Source: Platanthera guangdongensis
Taxonomy: Eukaryota > Streptophyta > Magnoliopsida > Asparagales > Orchidaceae
Direction: 5' to 3'
NCBI GenBank assembly: GCA_039583875.1
Contig: CM077163.1
Location: 229,082,646-229,146,645, forward strand
Length of the DNA stretch: 64,000 nucleotides
Position numbers and translations under genes: made by a program. The notes under the pieces are model-generated. The model worked only from the letters and a program-made list of their open reading frames with translations, had not been told where the DNA came from and did no database searches. The number at the start of each line of letters is the position of its first letter. The stretch's first letter is position 1. This document shows positions 1-10,817 of this stretch, piece by piece.

Positions 1-640
1 ATACACATTCACAAAAAAAAACAAACACACATAAACAAAAAAACACACACACACCATGCACACATAAAAAAACACAAACACACACACACGTCCACCCACA
101 TACACACACATACACACACACATTCATACAACCATGCACACATACAACCATGCACACATCCACACACCCCCACACACACATTATACAACCATACATACCC
201 AACCAAGGGTACAAAAACACACACACATATAACCGTACACGCATAAAAAAACAAAGACACATACAAACACACATATCCTTACTGATTCACACACTCATAC
301 TTATCCAAAAAAAACAAACACACACACACATTCATACATACAACCACACACAAAAAAAAAAAACACACACCCACACACGCACAATCACAAAAAAAAACAA
401 ACACACCACACACACACATCCACACTCATACACATTCACAAAAAAAACACACACACATAAACAAACACACACACACACCATGCACACATAAAAATAACAC
501 AAACACACAAACACAAACACGACATAACAGACACAACACACACAAACATACAACACACCAACATAACACACACTCACCCAACACAATCCGGTCACACACA
601 CAAAACCCAACACACAGCACACACACCCACACACTCAACA
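1..640. repeat. CA-rich microsatellite tract
   Basis: The segment is almost wholly (CA)n interrupted by A-runs and by recurring words such as catgcacacataaaa. Long open frames on both strands are only translations of the dinucleotide repeat (Thr/His one way, Cys/Val the other), with no domain signal, so no gene is called. Blocks of about 60-100 bases recur (for example near 1-60 and 430-490), suggesting higher-order duplication. Confidence 0.93.
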
Positions 641-1403
641 AAAGAGAAACAAATCAGAAAAGAGAAAACACACACAATAGAAGTAACCAAGAAGTGATCT
701 TATATTGCAAAAGCTACAACACACACAAACAATAGTTGCAATTAGTAAATCAACAATAGGGTACCTGAAAACTGCAGAGGAAGATCTGATGTGGTCGCAG
801 AAACCAGCAAAGTACCTGGAAAAACAAGGAGAAACAAATCATCAACGTGATTGGAAAAACAATTGAAGAAGAAGATCGAAGAGGAGAAGGATCGGGACAT
901 ACCAGTGGATTGATGATCGGGATGTGGAGCGGTGGTGTTTCGCCGTGCCGACGGGGACGACGGATCAGGATTTCGCTGCTTGCGGGAAGACGGCGATCGG
1001 GAAAGAGTCTGGCCCGAGGTTGCGGCTATCACCGGAGAAGCAGGGTCGGCGTGTTGAGGGAAGCGGTCGCCGGAGAAGTCGCCGGAGAAGCAGGGTCGGA
1101 GGTGTCCTATCGCCGGAGAAGAAAGCCTGGGATCGGACGGGGTATCGGACATGCCGGAGAAGGAATGGCGCTAGGGCGAATCGCTGTGAATCGCTGCTGC
1201 GGTGCGGGAAGGAGAAGAAAATACCGGGAATCGATTTATTAGCGCTGAACGCAGGGGGGGAGCGGCTTCCGCAAAACAACTCTCGGAGCGGCTTTTTGAA
1301 AAGCGATTTCAGTGAAGAGTTGTCCCAAACAACAACAATAACTGCTCTGGCGGCTGGAAAAGAATTTTTCCAACCGCCAGAGCTGTCCCAAACAGACCCT
1401 TAG
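641..1403. other. GC-rich segment ending in a transposon-like terminus with hairpin
   Basis: No gene is supported here. The right end reads, on the minus strand, as a DNA-transposon-like terminus beginning with the word GGGTCTGTTTGGG, followed by an inverted repeat at about 1344-1382 (arms gctctggcggctggaaaa and its near-exact complement). Inward lies a GC-rich stretch rich in the word ccggagaagcagggtcgg that stays open on the minus strand from about 1152 to 742. It could be the first exon of a Harbinger-like transposon or of a decayed gene. I could not find a matching left terminus, so the element type is uncertain. Confidence 0.3.
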
Positions 1404-1579
1404 TCTTTAATCACCTGTTGCTGGGAAGGTTTAGAGGGCAGTGATTAGCAAGGAGGAGGATTAAGGGGTTGTAAGTCACGGCTGATTAAGGCTCCAGGAG
1501 TATTCTGTTGTTGGAGGTACAATGGAAAGGTGTGGCTGATTTCTGGGAGAGGACTTGGAAGGTTGGTGTTAAGGATTTA

Positions 1580-1728
1580 GTCTACTATTAGTCATGCTGT
1601 GTCGGCGGCACATTTTAACTTATACCCCTACTATATAAAGGGGAGTAGGGTTATATTTTCTTCTTTTGAGTCTTGGTCTAGGATTTCTCTTTGGAGAGGA
1701 CTCTTCAAAAGAAATAGTGGTGTCAATA
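1580..1728 (+). repeat. LTR remnant of an older gypsy relic, part 1
   Basis: This stretch, containing ctactatataaaggggagtag and then ggactcttcaa, matches 7690-7912 with many differences. It is the left LTR of an old element, interrupted at 1728 by a younger element and resuming at 6012 (tacctcacaattgtatcacc, paralogous to cgtgattgtatgctc near 7859). The boundary at about 1580 is approximate. Its last five bases, CAATA, are the target-site duplication of the nested element. Confidence 0.65.
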
Positions 1729-2583
1729 TGTTGAAACCAAAAATTTGGTCTCTCGTGAAGTTCGGGGTCCCAAGAAAGGGGTGACCTCACACCTACTACA
1801 CTCAGGAGAACGTCACAGGCCGAAGGATCAAGAAGTTAGGAACAGACCCTCGGCTCTCGCGCGGATGTCCCACCTCACACCCGGAAGACCTTGGAGATCT
1901 CCCCCTCCCTAGCCAATGCTGAGCTAGGTGCCTTGGAGGAAGAAAGTAGAGGGATTTAAGTGACTAAGAAGCAATGCCCTCCAAGGCACCCTCAAGGGTC
2001 TATTTATAGTTTTCTCAAGACTATGGGCCAAAAGGTCAGCTATACCCCTACGACAAATAGGCTTTGAGTCAATAGAAAACATCCACACCGGGGGGTAAAG
2101 AGGTAATTCCACCCTTGGGGGTATAATGGTAAAAGCATGAGCAGAAGGGGTCCAGGGATGAACGAAGGCTAAGTCATCCCCCCTACCCCTCCAGACACCC
2201 GAGGCGAACGGGTAAACCCCGCGGGTGAACCAAAAGCTGGGGGTGAGAGCCAAGCCGCCGGCCGGTCTCGCCCGCCAGGCAGGCCGCCTGGGCGAGACCA
2301 GGCCGCCGACCGGTCTCGCCCGCCAGGCAGGCCGTCGGCCGGTCTCGCTGCCCCTACCACGCACTTAGCAAGCTGGGGCGGGTGTCGGCCAACTTGCCGC
2401 ACCCGCCACCCTAAAAAAAAGAGGGGAGGGGGGAGGCGGATTTTTCCTCCTCCTATTAGTATATTACAAGGGATAGGTCTAAATTGGCCACAAAGAGTGC
2501 AAAACCACTCTAAAAGCTTAAAAATACAAAGCTGATCTTGCGCCTGCCGAGGGGACCCTACTCTGCGAATACGGGGTTGTACA
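1729..2583 (-). repeat. 3' LTR of the Gag-only gypsy element
   Basis: It is 855 bp and nearly identical to 4931-6006 outside the GC-rich minisatellite. The minisatellite word (gccggtctcgcccgccaggcaggcc) is present in only about two copies here against six or more in the partner LTR, which accounts for the length difference. Confidence 0.88.
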
Positions 2584-2689
2584 CAATTCCCGCTCTTTTT
2601 GAGGTTGGCACAAGCTCGGAAAAAACATCCAACCCAACGTATTCGCTGAGTGACCTTCTTAGAGCCAAAAATACTTGGCCCCTCCCAGA

Positions 2690-3290
2690 GGAGTCCACCT
2701 GTCATGTCAGCTAATGGGAGCCTGGGTGACGAGACGGCCTCGGGGTAAAAAACGTTTGGCCTCCCCGAGGGGTCAACCTGTCATACCAACTAATGGGAGC
2801 CTGAGTGACGAGACGGCCTCGGGGTAAAGAGCAATTGGCCTCCATGAGAGGTACTACCAGCCCTGTCCGCTAGTGAGGGCCTGGACAGCGGGACCGTCTC
2901 GGAGTAGAAGGGACTTGGCCTCCACGAGAGGTACCACCGGCCCTGCCCAGCTAGTGAGAGCCTGGACAGCGAGACCGTCTCGGAGCAAAAAGACTTGTCC
3001 TCCACGAGAGGTACCACCGGCCCTGCCCATCTAGTGAGAGCCTGGACAGCGGGACCGTCTCGGAGCAAAAGGGACTTAGCCTCCACGAGAGGTACCACCG
3101 GCCCTGCCCAGCTAGTGAGAGCCCGGGCAGCGGGATCGTCTCGGAGCAAAAGGGACGGCCTCCACGAGAGGTACCAACCTCCGAGAGATCAACCTGCTCT
3201 GCCAGCTAGTGGGGTCTACTCCCCCCTCCGAGAGATCAACCTGCTCTGCTAGCTAGTGGACGTCTGGCAGCGGAATCATCTCGAGGTGAG
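2690..3290. repeat. Tandem array of about 80-bp units inside the Gag-only gypsy element
   Basis: Successive units start with cctccacgagaggtacc or a close variant at about 2761, 2840, 2920, 2999, 3080 and 3160, giving a period of 79-81 bp and about seven units. Central units are more alike than those at the edges, as expected for an array growing by unequal exchange. It lies between the end of gag and the 3' LTR, where pol would be in an autonomous element. Confidence 0.88.
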
Positions 3291-3413
3291 GTCTTTCATG
3301 GATCACAAATATTTTTCGGCGGTCCCTGTCTTTATTCATAGTTGATACAATGCAAGCAAAGTTCGTTACAAGAGATGATTCACTTCTTTCCTACCTCCCT
3401 CTTCCCTCGTGAA

Positions 3414-4875
3414 TCATCGGATCCCTCCCCGGGTGCCCACATTAACCCTGTCCTCACATCTCTCCTTTGTCGCCTCGGGTTGGACTTCTTCAATCCGCAC
3501 CGGATCTTGCGCTTGTTGAGGCTGATAAGGCTGTAGTGCCAAAGCTCTTGTCCTTCTCAGCTCCAGAAATTCGAGGCAAGTAGTCGTGGCGTGACCCTCC
3601 AACTGGTGGAAGTCACAGTATGACAATGCTCTTGCTCCCCTCCTTCGGCGGGCTCGGCGGTCTCGGCCTATCGCCAAGGCTTGCTGCGGTGGGGGTAGGA
3701 GCTGCATAGGGGCTTGCCTCTGGAAGTTGAACCTCCCTTGGCCTCCATTGAAGTTCCCCCCATCTTGGACGAGACCTCTTCCTGGACCCTGAACGGGTCC
3801 TCCCTGCTGCCTCCAACCTGGCTCCAGACCTTCCTGAGGTCCTTGGAACCTCTGAGCTCTCTGCTCCTCTTTCCTTCTCCCCTCCTGATGCCTCGAGTCA
3901 CCTTGCTCCTTCGACTCTGCCTCTGTCAACCTTGCCAACTTCTTGACAAATGCCGAGTTTGTCGCCTCAGTTGCTATCTCCTCTGCCGCCCTTTCCATCA
4001 GCTCCTCGAAAGAAAGGGGGGCCCTTCGGGTCAGACTCATCTTGAAGAACCTCTCGCGCAACCCCACCGTGAACGCCATCTGGAGGGCATACCCCGGCAT
4101 CTCCTGGACCTCCAGGATCTCTTCTTGGAACCTGTCACCGTAATGGGTCAGCGACTCCTCGGCCCCCTGCCTTATCAGGAAGATGGACTCAAGACTCTTC
4201 TTCCTCTTCTTAGAGATGGAGAAGCGAAGCTGAAAACTCCGGCTCAAGTCCTCAAACCCATAAATTGATCTCGGTGGGAGTTGGTGGAACCAGTCCCTTG
4301 CCTTGTCCTTCAACGTGATCGCGAAGAGGCGACACTTGAAGATATCTGTCATCGGCCTGATGGAGACGACATCCTCAAACCACTGCAGGTGCTGGACGGG
4401 GTCATCCTTCCCGTTATAGTAAGCCATGTCTGGCTCTCTAAACCCCTCGGCAACGGGAGATGAGATGATCAGCTCGCTGAAGGGTGACCCCCCTGAGGGG
4501 TGGTCTCGCAGCCTCTACTCGCGCGACCTGCTCGCCTGGAGGGCTGACACTCGCCGGGCTGGAGAACAACTCCCGGCCGGTGAGGTCTCGCTCGGCCCCA
4601 TCTCCCATCCTCTCCTTCCCGGGCCGTCTTCCTGGTACACTTCCTTCTCCCCCTGCTGGGGTCACCTTGCCTTGACCCCTGGGAGTCGACTCGTCGAGAG
4701 GGGGGGGGGGAGCTAGCTCCTGGGGGGGTGGAGTGGAGCTGCCACCCCGAGGAGCAATACTTCGTAGCATCTCCATGATGCCTTGGATGGATGCCATGAA
4801 CTCTTCCCTCCCTACATAGGGTGTTGGGTTGGTGGTCTCACGGGAGTCATCATTACCTCCCTGACCTCCAGCCAT
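3414..4875 (-). pseudogene. gag: Ty3/gypsy Gag polyprotein, frameshifted
   Basis: The probable ATG is at 4875 (MAGGQGGNDD), just inside the primer-binding site. The N-terminal part is Pro/Gly-rich. The second part (from MAYYNGKDDPVQHLQW) is the retrotransposon Gag capsid domain, with the signatures ARDWFHQLPP and YGFEDLSRSFQLRFS. A basic Gln/Arg/Gly-rich tail ends near 3414, and one zinc-knuckle-like motif (CDFHQLEGHATTTC) is visible near the C-terminus. The halves are in different frames. The break maps to a run of six G (plus-strand C-run near 4486-4491), a plausible slippage mutation or sequencing error. Gag would form the virus-like particle. There is no pol downstream. Confidence 0.8.
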
Positions 4876-4909
4876 GATACTTTCCTGGGATCTTCTGTGC
4901 TGGTCACTC

Positions 4910-4927
4910 TGCACGCTCACCGCACCA
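4910..4927 (-). promoter_or_regulatory. Primer-binding site of the Gag-only gypsy element
   Basis: Three bases inside the 5' LTR, the minus strand reads TGGTGCGGTGAGCGTGC, starting with the TGG that pairs with a tRNA CCA end. I did not identify the tRNA. Confidence 0.5.
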
Positions 4928-4930
4928 AGA

Positions 4931-6006
4931 TGTTGAAACCAAAAACTTGGTCTCTCGTGGAGTTCGGGGTCCCAAGAAAGGGGTGACCTCACACCTACTA
5001 CACTCAGGAGAACGTCACAGGCCAAAGGATCAATAAGCTAGGAACAAACACTCGGCTCTACCGCGGAGGTCTCACCTCACACCCGGAACACCTTGGAGAT
5101 CTCCCCCTCCCTAGCCAATGCTGAGCTAGGTGCCTTGGAGGAAGAAAGCAGGAGGATTTAAGTGGCTAAGAAGCAATGCCCTCTCAGGCACCCTCAAGGG
5201 TCTATTTATAGTTTTCTCAAGACTATGGGTCAAAAGGTCAGCTATACCCCTACGACAAATAGGCCTTGAGTCAATAGAAAACATCCACACCGGGAGGTAA
5301 AGAGGTAATTCCACCCTTGGGGGTATAATGGTAAAAGCATGACCAGAAGGGGTCCAGGGATGAACGGAGGCTAATCCATCCCCCCTACCCCTTCGGATAC
5401 CCGAGGCGAACGGGTAAACCCCGCGGGTGAACCAAAAGCCGGGGGTGAGAGCCAGGCCTCCGGCCGGTCTCGCCCGCCAGGCAGGCCGCCTGGGCGAGAC
5501 CAGGCCGCCGGCCGGTCTCGCCCGCCAGGCAGGCCGCCTGGGCCTGCCTGGGCGAGACCAGGCCGCCGGCCGGTCTCGCCGCCAGGCAGGCCGCCTGGGC
5601 GAGACTAGGCCGCCGGCCCGTCTCGCCCGCCAGGCAGGCCGCCGGCCGGTCTCGCCCGCCAGGCAGGCCGCCTGGGCGAGACCAGGCCGCCGGCCGGTCT
5701 CGCCCGCCAGGCAGGCCGCCTGGGCAAGACCCAGGCCGCCGACCGGTCTCGCTGCCCCTACCTCGCACTTAGCAAGATGGGGCGTGTGTCAGCCAACTTG
5801 CCGTACCCGCCCCCCTAAAAAAGCGAGCGAAGGGGGGAGGCGGATTTTTCCTCCCCCTATTAGTATATTACAAGGGATAGGCCTAAATTGGCCACCAAGA
5901 GTGCAAAACCACTCCAAAAGCTTAAAAATACAACAAAAGCTTAAAAATACAAAGTTGATCTTGCGCCTGCCGAGGGGACCCTACTCTGCGAATACGGGGT
6001 TGTACA
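4931..6006 (-). repeat. 5' LTR of the Gag-only gypsy element
   Basis: It is 1076 bp, the longer copy of the 1729-2583 LTR. From about 5445 to 5760 it holds an expanded GC-rich minisatellite (units around ggccggtctcgcccgccaggcaggccgcctgggcgagacc, 40-50 bp, six or more imperfect copies), and a short duplication (aaaagcttaaaaatacaa) lies near 5920-5950. The ends and the flanking CAATA are intact. Confidence 0.86.
5445..5760. repeat. GC-rich minisatellite within an LTR
   Basis: Imperfect 40-50-bp units built from ccgccggccggtctcgcc and cgccaggcaggccgcctgggcgagac. The units contain short palindromes (ggccggcc-like) and differ in number between the two LTRs of one element, so the array has changed size since insertion. 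Confidence 0.85.
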
Positions 6007-6011
6007 CAATA

Positions 6012-7690
6012 TACCTCACAATTGTATCACCTTTACATTTTATTACCTTCTAATTTGGTGCAACTTCTAATTTGGTGCACACTAACTTGGCCTGAGCCTC
6101 CGTCTTCCTTCCGCCTAATCTTAGGTTGAGGGAGTTGTCAAGCAGCAACCTCACGGCTCTATTGTTACCCCGCCGTGATCGATAACATACCAAATAGCAG
6201 AACCAATTACATTCGACGAAGTTTTTGTTCCGCATTTGACGAAGACGTTCTTGTTCCACAGGCGAAGACGATGATTGCAAAAAAGGGGATACTATTTTTG
6301 CCCTTTGGTTCCACCTCGTTGATGTCCCGTGTTCCTCAATGCTTTGTGTGCATCAATTACCACACGACGACGCATTGCCCTCCCTCTCCCGATAGCTTAG
6401 CGTCAACTCCATCTCTCGAATTTCAGCTCCACAGTTTTTGCCCGGGCTTTAGCAACGTCAATGCTTCTACTGAGCTTCACAACTTCAAACGAGGTCCTCA
6501 ATAGCTATTCTGAAGCCTACCACTGGTTTCGACATTCAACTCCTTTCATTGGACTCTAGCCCTTGTTCATCTCTACTCTTCCATACTAAGCCGTGCTCCA
6601 CTGACACCACTTCCACTTTACCAAAAAAAATTTGTTGAGCCTTGGGCTCAACATTTCCACTCAACTCACGCACGATTGCCACCGCCTCTTCATGCAGTCT
6701 TCCGACGTTGTTTTCTGTTGCTGACTCACTCTTATTTGGTGCATGTCATTGACGTGTGCCATGACTTATCCGTCTTGATGAAGTGTTGCATTCTCTGTGT
6801 AATCTCTCCTTATGTATGGATGCGGTCGAATCCGTCCCTAACTACCATCCCATATTCTTCGTCATGGCCATCAGACAACTAGCAAATCCCCATCTCCGAC
6901 CACCAATTCCGCAATTGTTGATCTGACGGGCCTCGACAAGTCGCCCGATCCCTATGTGCGAGCTCCCTGTGGATTGATGTGCCCTTGTTCGATGGTTCTA
7001 ACCCACTCGTCTGGATGGCTTGCGTTGAGCAATTGTTTTGGGTTATTGCTCATTCCAGAAGCTAGCAAGGTTCCCCTTGCACTTCATTGGATATGTTGAC
7101 TTCACCGGTCGCCATACATGATGTTGGCTATGCTCAAGGAGGAACTCATTCTTCCCTTTGACACGTGTCGCCCCCGGAACGCCTTGAGCGCCTCTGCGTT
7201 GTTCAACAATTTGGGTTAGTAGAAGCTTATGTGCTGGCTCATCATGTTCGGGCTTATCCATGAACCATTGCATCAGGTACTTCATGCATGGCTTGCCACC
7301 GCAGATACTGACCCACCCAAACAGATTCATGCTCTCTTTGTCTCTATCTGATACCATATGAAGTTCCCCTGCCATAGGCCCCGTCGACGCCCCCCTTCAA
7401 CACCTGCCTCCAATTCCACCACCAAAGCCGAATCCTACAACACACCGCCTCTCTCATCATGATTACATTGTGCTCCGCTGCCAAGGCCTTTGTTTTCGTT
7501 GTAAACAGTTGTACTCTAGCCCTTACACAACTGTCCTCATAAAAAATTGTATTTGATGCCTGCAATTGAAAATGACCACATTACAATTGCTGATTTTGAA
7601 GTCTTGGAGCTCGAGGATACCATCTCCGGAACTTGATCTTGAGGACAATGTCAATTTTAAGGAGCGGAGTATTTATATGTATATGCTATT
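6012..7690 (+). pseudogene. Decayed Ty3/gypsy internal region
   Basis: This lies between two diverged LTR remnants (1580-1728 plus 6012-6062, and 7690-7912). Most of it has no open frame. On the plus strand near 6985-7060 a short stretch reads as the start of a gypsy Gag capsid domain (FDGSNPLVWMACVEQLFWV, compare the family pattern F-D-G-x-x-P-x-x-W). The right end has a polypurine-like stretch (ttaaggagcggag) just before the LTR. The 110-codon minus-strand frame at 7043-7375 is the shadow of this region. Confidence 0.5.
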
Positions 7691-7912
7691 CTATTATTAG
7701 TTAAGCCATACCCGGAACACATGGTATTTTGTATCCCTACTATATACAGGGGAGTAAGTCTAGTTATATTTTTATCTTTGGAGTCTTGATATGGGATCTC
7801 TCATTAGAGAGGACTCTTCAAGGGAACCAAACTTTAAGAGCACGGCCCGAATACAACTCGTGATTGTATGCTCTTACATTTTTTTAGATTCTGATTTGGT
7901 CTGTACTAGAGG
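7690..7912 (+). repeat. Right LTR remnant of the older gypsy relic
   Basis: It is paralogous to 1580-1728 and 6012-6062: shared words are ccctactatata-aggggagta, gagaggactcttcaa and gattctgatttggt. Both edges are approximate because the copies are strongly diverged. Confidence 0.6.
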
Positions 7913-8827
7913 GTTTTGTATGGGTGGCTTCAATAGAATTTTGATGGGACGTCTGTAATGGAAGATGGTAGGGGAAAGGAGGCAATAGTGGATACAAGAG
8001 AAGAGAATTCCTAAGAGTCGGAATAGGCACCTAGAATTCGTGGAGTTGGCACCGTGGATGACTGGCGGATCGAGCAAGAAGTCTCCAAATGATGTGATGG
8101 GGCCAAAATCAGGCACCCTTGCACTCATATAAATATACAGAAGACACCAGGGAAACCATCGCGCTATCATGATTGCTGTGAAACTTCACTAAATAAAAAC
8201 ATAAAGAATAAATAAAAATTTGTCGTCGCTCCGTACACGACTACAGAATCAGGTTGTCCATCTGGCGATGCCAATTACATGTGACAAATCAGCCCCGAAT
8301 GGGCCTAGAACCTCGTGCTACGAAAAGTCAAGCTAAGCCCCGTCACTTAGTGCAAATACTTCCTTTACCGCAGAGGAGGTGGTAAGCACCGTAAACAAGA
8401 AAGTGATCCATGAGGCTATTTTGCAGGAGAGAGTTACGGAGCAAAAATTGAGTGGGGAGTTTTCGTTTAGTGATAGGCCAATTACTGACAGATTAGGACT
8501 TAATGATTTGAAAGTAAAACTTCTTAAATGTTTTTAAGGCTTTAGTTGGTAATGTAAATCTTCCTTTGAACTAGGCGAATGCCATCTTGCTATTTCTTTA
8601 ACTTTGTCCTGATGGCTTGGACTTTCATAATTTAGCCAGTGATTTTTTTGTTTGAACCTTCTCTTTGTTGGATTAAATGTTTTCTTCCCAAGTCTCTTGT
8701 GAAAATGTTTTATTTATTTATTTCAACTTCATTATTTTAGCCACAACAAGCTAGTTTTTGAAACAATACTTCTGTGTGTTAGTTTCTGTCTTATTTTTTT
8801 TTTTATGGGCTGTGATCTATTGTTCAG
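7913..8827. other. Intergenic or intronic DNA upstream of the ataxin-10 exon
   Basis: No intact gene. If the ataxin-10 homologue had upstream exons here they are broken: the plus strand around 8540-8640 gives short protein-like fragments separated by stops, and it ends in a pyrimidine tract and a CAG splice acceptor at about 8825-8827. A 98-codon minus-strand frame (7874-8170) shows no recognisable family. Confidence 0.5.
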
Positions 8828-9681
8828 TAGGATATCGGGAGGAGTGGCTGGAGTGGCTCGTTACAAAAATTTGTATTGAGGAGCCATATTTATTGCAATT
8901 GTTTAAAACTTTGGCCCCTTCTGTTGATAGTTGTGGCTGTACTGAGAGGACCTATACCTTCTTTACCACCAGCCAAGCATTTCTACTTGGACTCTTATCA
9001 AAATGCCTCAGTGAAAGACCTGGAGAAATCACCATATCTCATGATTTTGCTCTTAGTACTCTGAAAATTCTCAAGGAAGCTTATAATGTTACAGATTTCG
9101 TTTCAAGAGGCACCTCTGCACTTCCTACAGGTTTTCCTGCTACTGATGTACTTGGTTATATTCTCATGATTTTAAGGGATGTCTGTGCTTGGGAAGATCC
9201 TTCTTTAGCAGCTCCAGTGGACTCATTGATATCTTCTGGTCTTGTGGAACTTGTTTTGTGTTTTCTCGAAGAACTAGAACCACCCTCAATTTTAAGGAGA
9301 TGCATGAGAAATAATACTACAGGTGAGGTAACAATTTCAGATGTTAAGAAGGTATGCCCTTACAGAGGGTTTAGGAGAGATGTGGTTTCAGTCATAGGAA
9401 ATTGCCTATATGGAAGGAAGCAAGTTCAAGATGAGATCAGGAAGTGGAATGCAATACCATTGCTTTTACAACAATGTGTCACTGACGATGATAGCCCTTT
9501 TCAAAGGGAATGGGGACTTTTGACTGTCAGGAATTTACTTGAGGGCAACGAGGAAAACCAGCATTATGTTGCTGAACTTCAGCTGCGGGACTCTTTTAAT
9601 ACACCAGAAATTTCAGGGCTTGGACTAAAAGTGGAGGTAGACAAGAACACTGGTCGTGTAAAACTCGTTAATATTTCATAG
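8828..9681 (+). CDS. Ataxin-10 homologue, C-terminal exon (5' part not found)
   Basis: About 284 codons open from a likely splice acceptor (tattgttcag at 8818-8827) to TAG at 9679-9681. The C-terminal third carries the conserved ataxin-10 region: CPYRGFRRDVVSVIGNCLYG, then RKQVQDEIRKWNAIPLLLQQ, CVTDDDSPFQREWGL, TVRNLLEGNEENQ and the closing VDKNTGRVKLVNIS. The rest is helical and consistent with armadillo-type repeats. Plant ataxin-10 proteins are, from memory, around 500 residues, so the N-terminal 40 percent is missing. It may lie in upstream exons beyond the old gypsy relic, or the locus may be a 5'-truncated fragment. A plausible donor (GGTAAGTT) follows the stop by one base, which would allow a 3'-UTR intron. 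It converges with the minus-strand gene ending at 11644. Confidence 0.75.
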
Positions 9682-9796
9682 GGTAAGTTATTCTCTACTG
9701 TCATCATAATTGTGAAGAATTGCATGTTAGAATGTCTTGCAAAATTTTGCATCAATTCTTCTTTATGTATATATATTTTTGGTTCGTTTCAAAATT

Positions 9797-9862
9797 AAGG
9801 TCTGGTTCATGCGGTCGTAACCGCTTGACCGGTGAAAATAAGTCCCCCCAAACGGACCCTTA
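9797..9862. repeat. Short MITE-like relic
   Basis: The ends aaggtctggtt and (complement) aagggtccgtttgg face each other across about 66 bp, with TTA/TAA at the borders. This resembles Tourist-type termini but is too short and asymmetric to be sure. Confidence 0.3.
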
Positions 9863-10618
9863 ATGAAAATTGAACTTGGCCTCTTATATTATTTTCAATG
9901 CTAAGTTTTGTCACAAATTAACCAGCCTATGTAGGTCCCAAATCCGGATGAAAAGTGGTGAGGGTTGTGTTAGGTAAACGGTCATCGTAAAATATAGAGG
10001 TGACTATGGATATTTTGAGAAATTGTGCAAAAGCTAGGTTGTTCCCCTTAAGGAACGCGTCGTATGGTCCATTGCATGGTCCGAATGCGGCGTCTTGACA
10101 ATGATTGCTATATTTGTATATCATCAAGACTTAGGTGTAGTGTTAAATATGTAAAAGTACTCGCCGTATGGTCCGAATGCGGCGTCTTTGCAATGACTGA
10201 TGCACCTCCAAAAGGACTTGAGTGTAGCGTTAAATAGGCAAAAGTTTTCACATATTATATTAGATGTCCTAGAAAAGTATATCATAGGATTTGTGATCGA
10301 AACTTAAACCGAGCTGTTTCTGAGATCCAACATCTACGACCTTAGTCCGAGACTGGATTTAAAACATATGGATAAAACAGTTCTTTGTATGGGACTGCAG
10401 TTCCCTATTGGATCAGCTAATCTATGAAATTTTCCATGTATTCATCTCAATAGATTGCAGATAAAATAATTTAAATTATACATCTAACACTGGACTACAG
10501 TTAGATCCAGCATTGTTTTATTTTCGTCTCCAATAGCTCCATCTCCAACCACAGACACTCACCCAAATAGATCCTAAATCATTAGTTAATATTTATTATT
10601 TACAACTCTAGCACTGAT
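9863..10618. other. Non-coding AT-rich DNA with a 92-bp direct duplication
   Basis: No gene. The segment starting gtccgaatgcggcgtctt at 10079 recurs at 10171, and both copies run on through the word agtgta-cgttaaata. They are about 92 bp apart and diverged. Nothing else is recognised. Confidence 0.6.
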
Positions 10619-10621
10619 TTA

Positions 10622-10814
10622 GGCTGAGTTTGGCGCAGCTTATTTGCTCTGATGAGGTTGGACAAAAATGTCATTGTCATACCAAAATCTTATGCCCCAA
10701 ACTAGTTTCTTTTTTTGATAACGGTAGTAACATTTGTCATACCGAACATACAATGACGATTTTGTCCAACCTCACCGGAGCAAATAAGTGCGATAAGCCG
10801 CGCCAAACGCAGCC
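10622..10814. mobile_element. Tourist-like MITE (PIF/Harbinger type)
   Basis: This 193-bp element has imperfect terminal inverted repeats of about 55 bp. The left end reads ggctgagtttggcgcagc and the complement of the right end reads ggctgcgtttggcgcggc, both continuing into gcttat and then gaggttggacaaaa. It is flanked by TTA on both sides (10619-10621 and 10815-10817), the usual 3-bp target for this superfamily. It is non-coding. Confidence 0.85.
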
Positions 10815-10817
10815 TTA

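Larger units (their letters stand above)
1729..6006 (-). mobile_element. Non-autonomous Ty3/gypsy retrotransposon (Gag only, TR-GAG type)
   Basis: Two direct LTRs (1729-2583 and 4931-6006) flank an internal region whose only coding content is a gypsy Gag on the minus strand. The element is bounded by the perfect 5-bp duplication CAATA (1724-1728 and 6007-6011). The LTR reads TGTACAACCCCG...GGTTTCAACA on the minus strand, with the TG...CA ends expected of retroelements. No protease, reverse transcriptase, RNase H or integrase is present, so mobility would depend on a partner. Between Gag and the 3' LTR lies an array of about 80-bp repeats. It is inserted in the LTR of an older gypsy relic. Confidence 0.88.

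Noticed and set aside
9..641. Several open frames of 70-113 codons on both strands
   Set aside because: They are translations of the CA dinucleotide repeat.
2690..3290. Regular 80-bp repeats that could suggest a CRISPR array
   Set aside because: Whole units are repeated, with no conserved short repeat alternating with unique spacers, and they lie inside a plant retrotransposon.
7043..7375. 110-codon minus-strand frame
   Set aside because: The plus strand at the same place reads as a decayed gypsy Gag, so this is its shadow.
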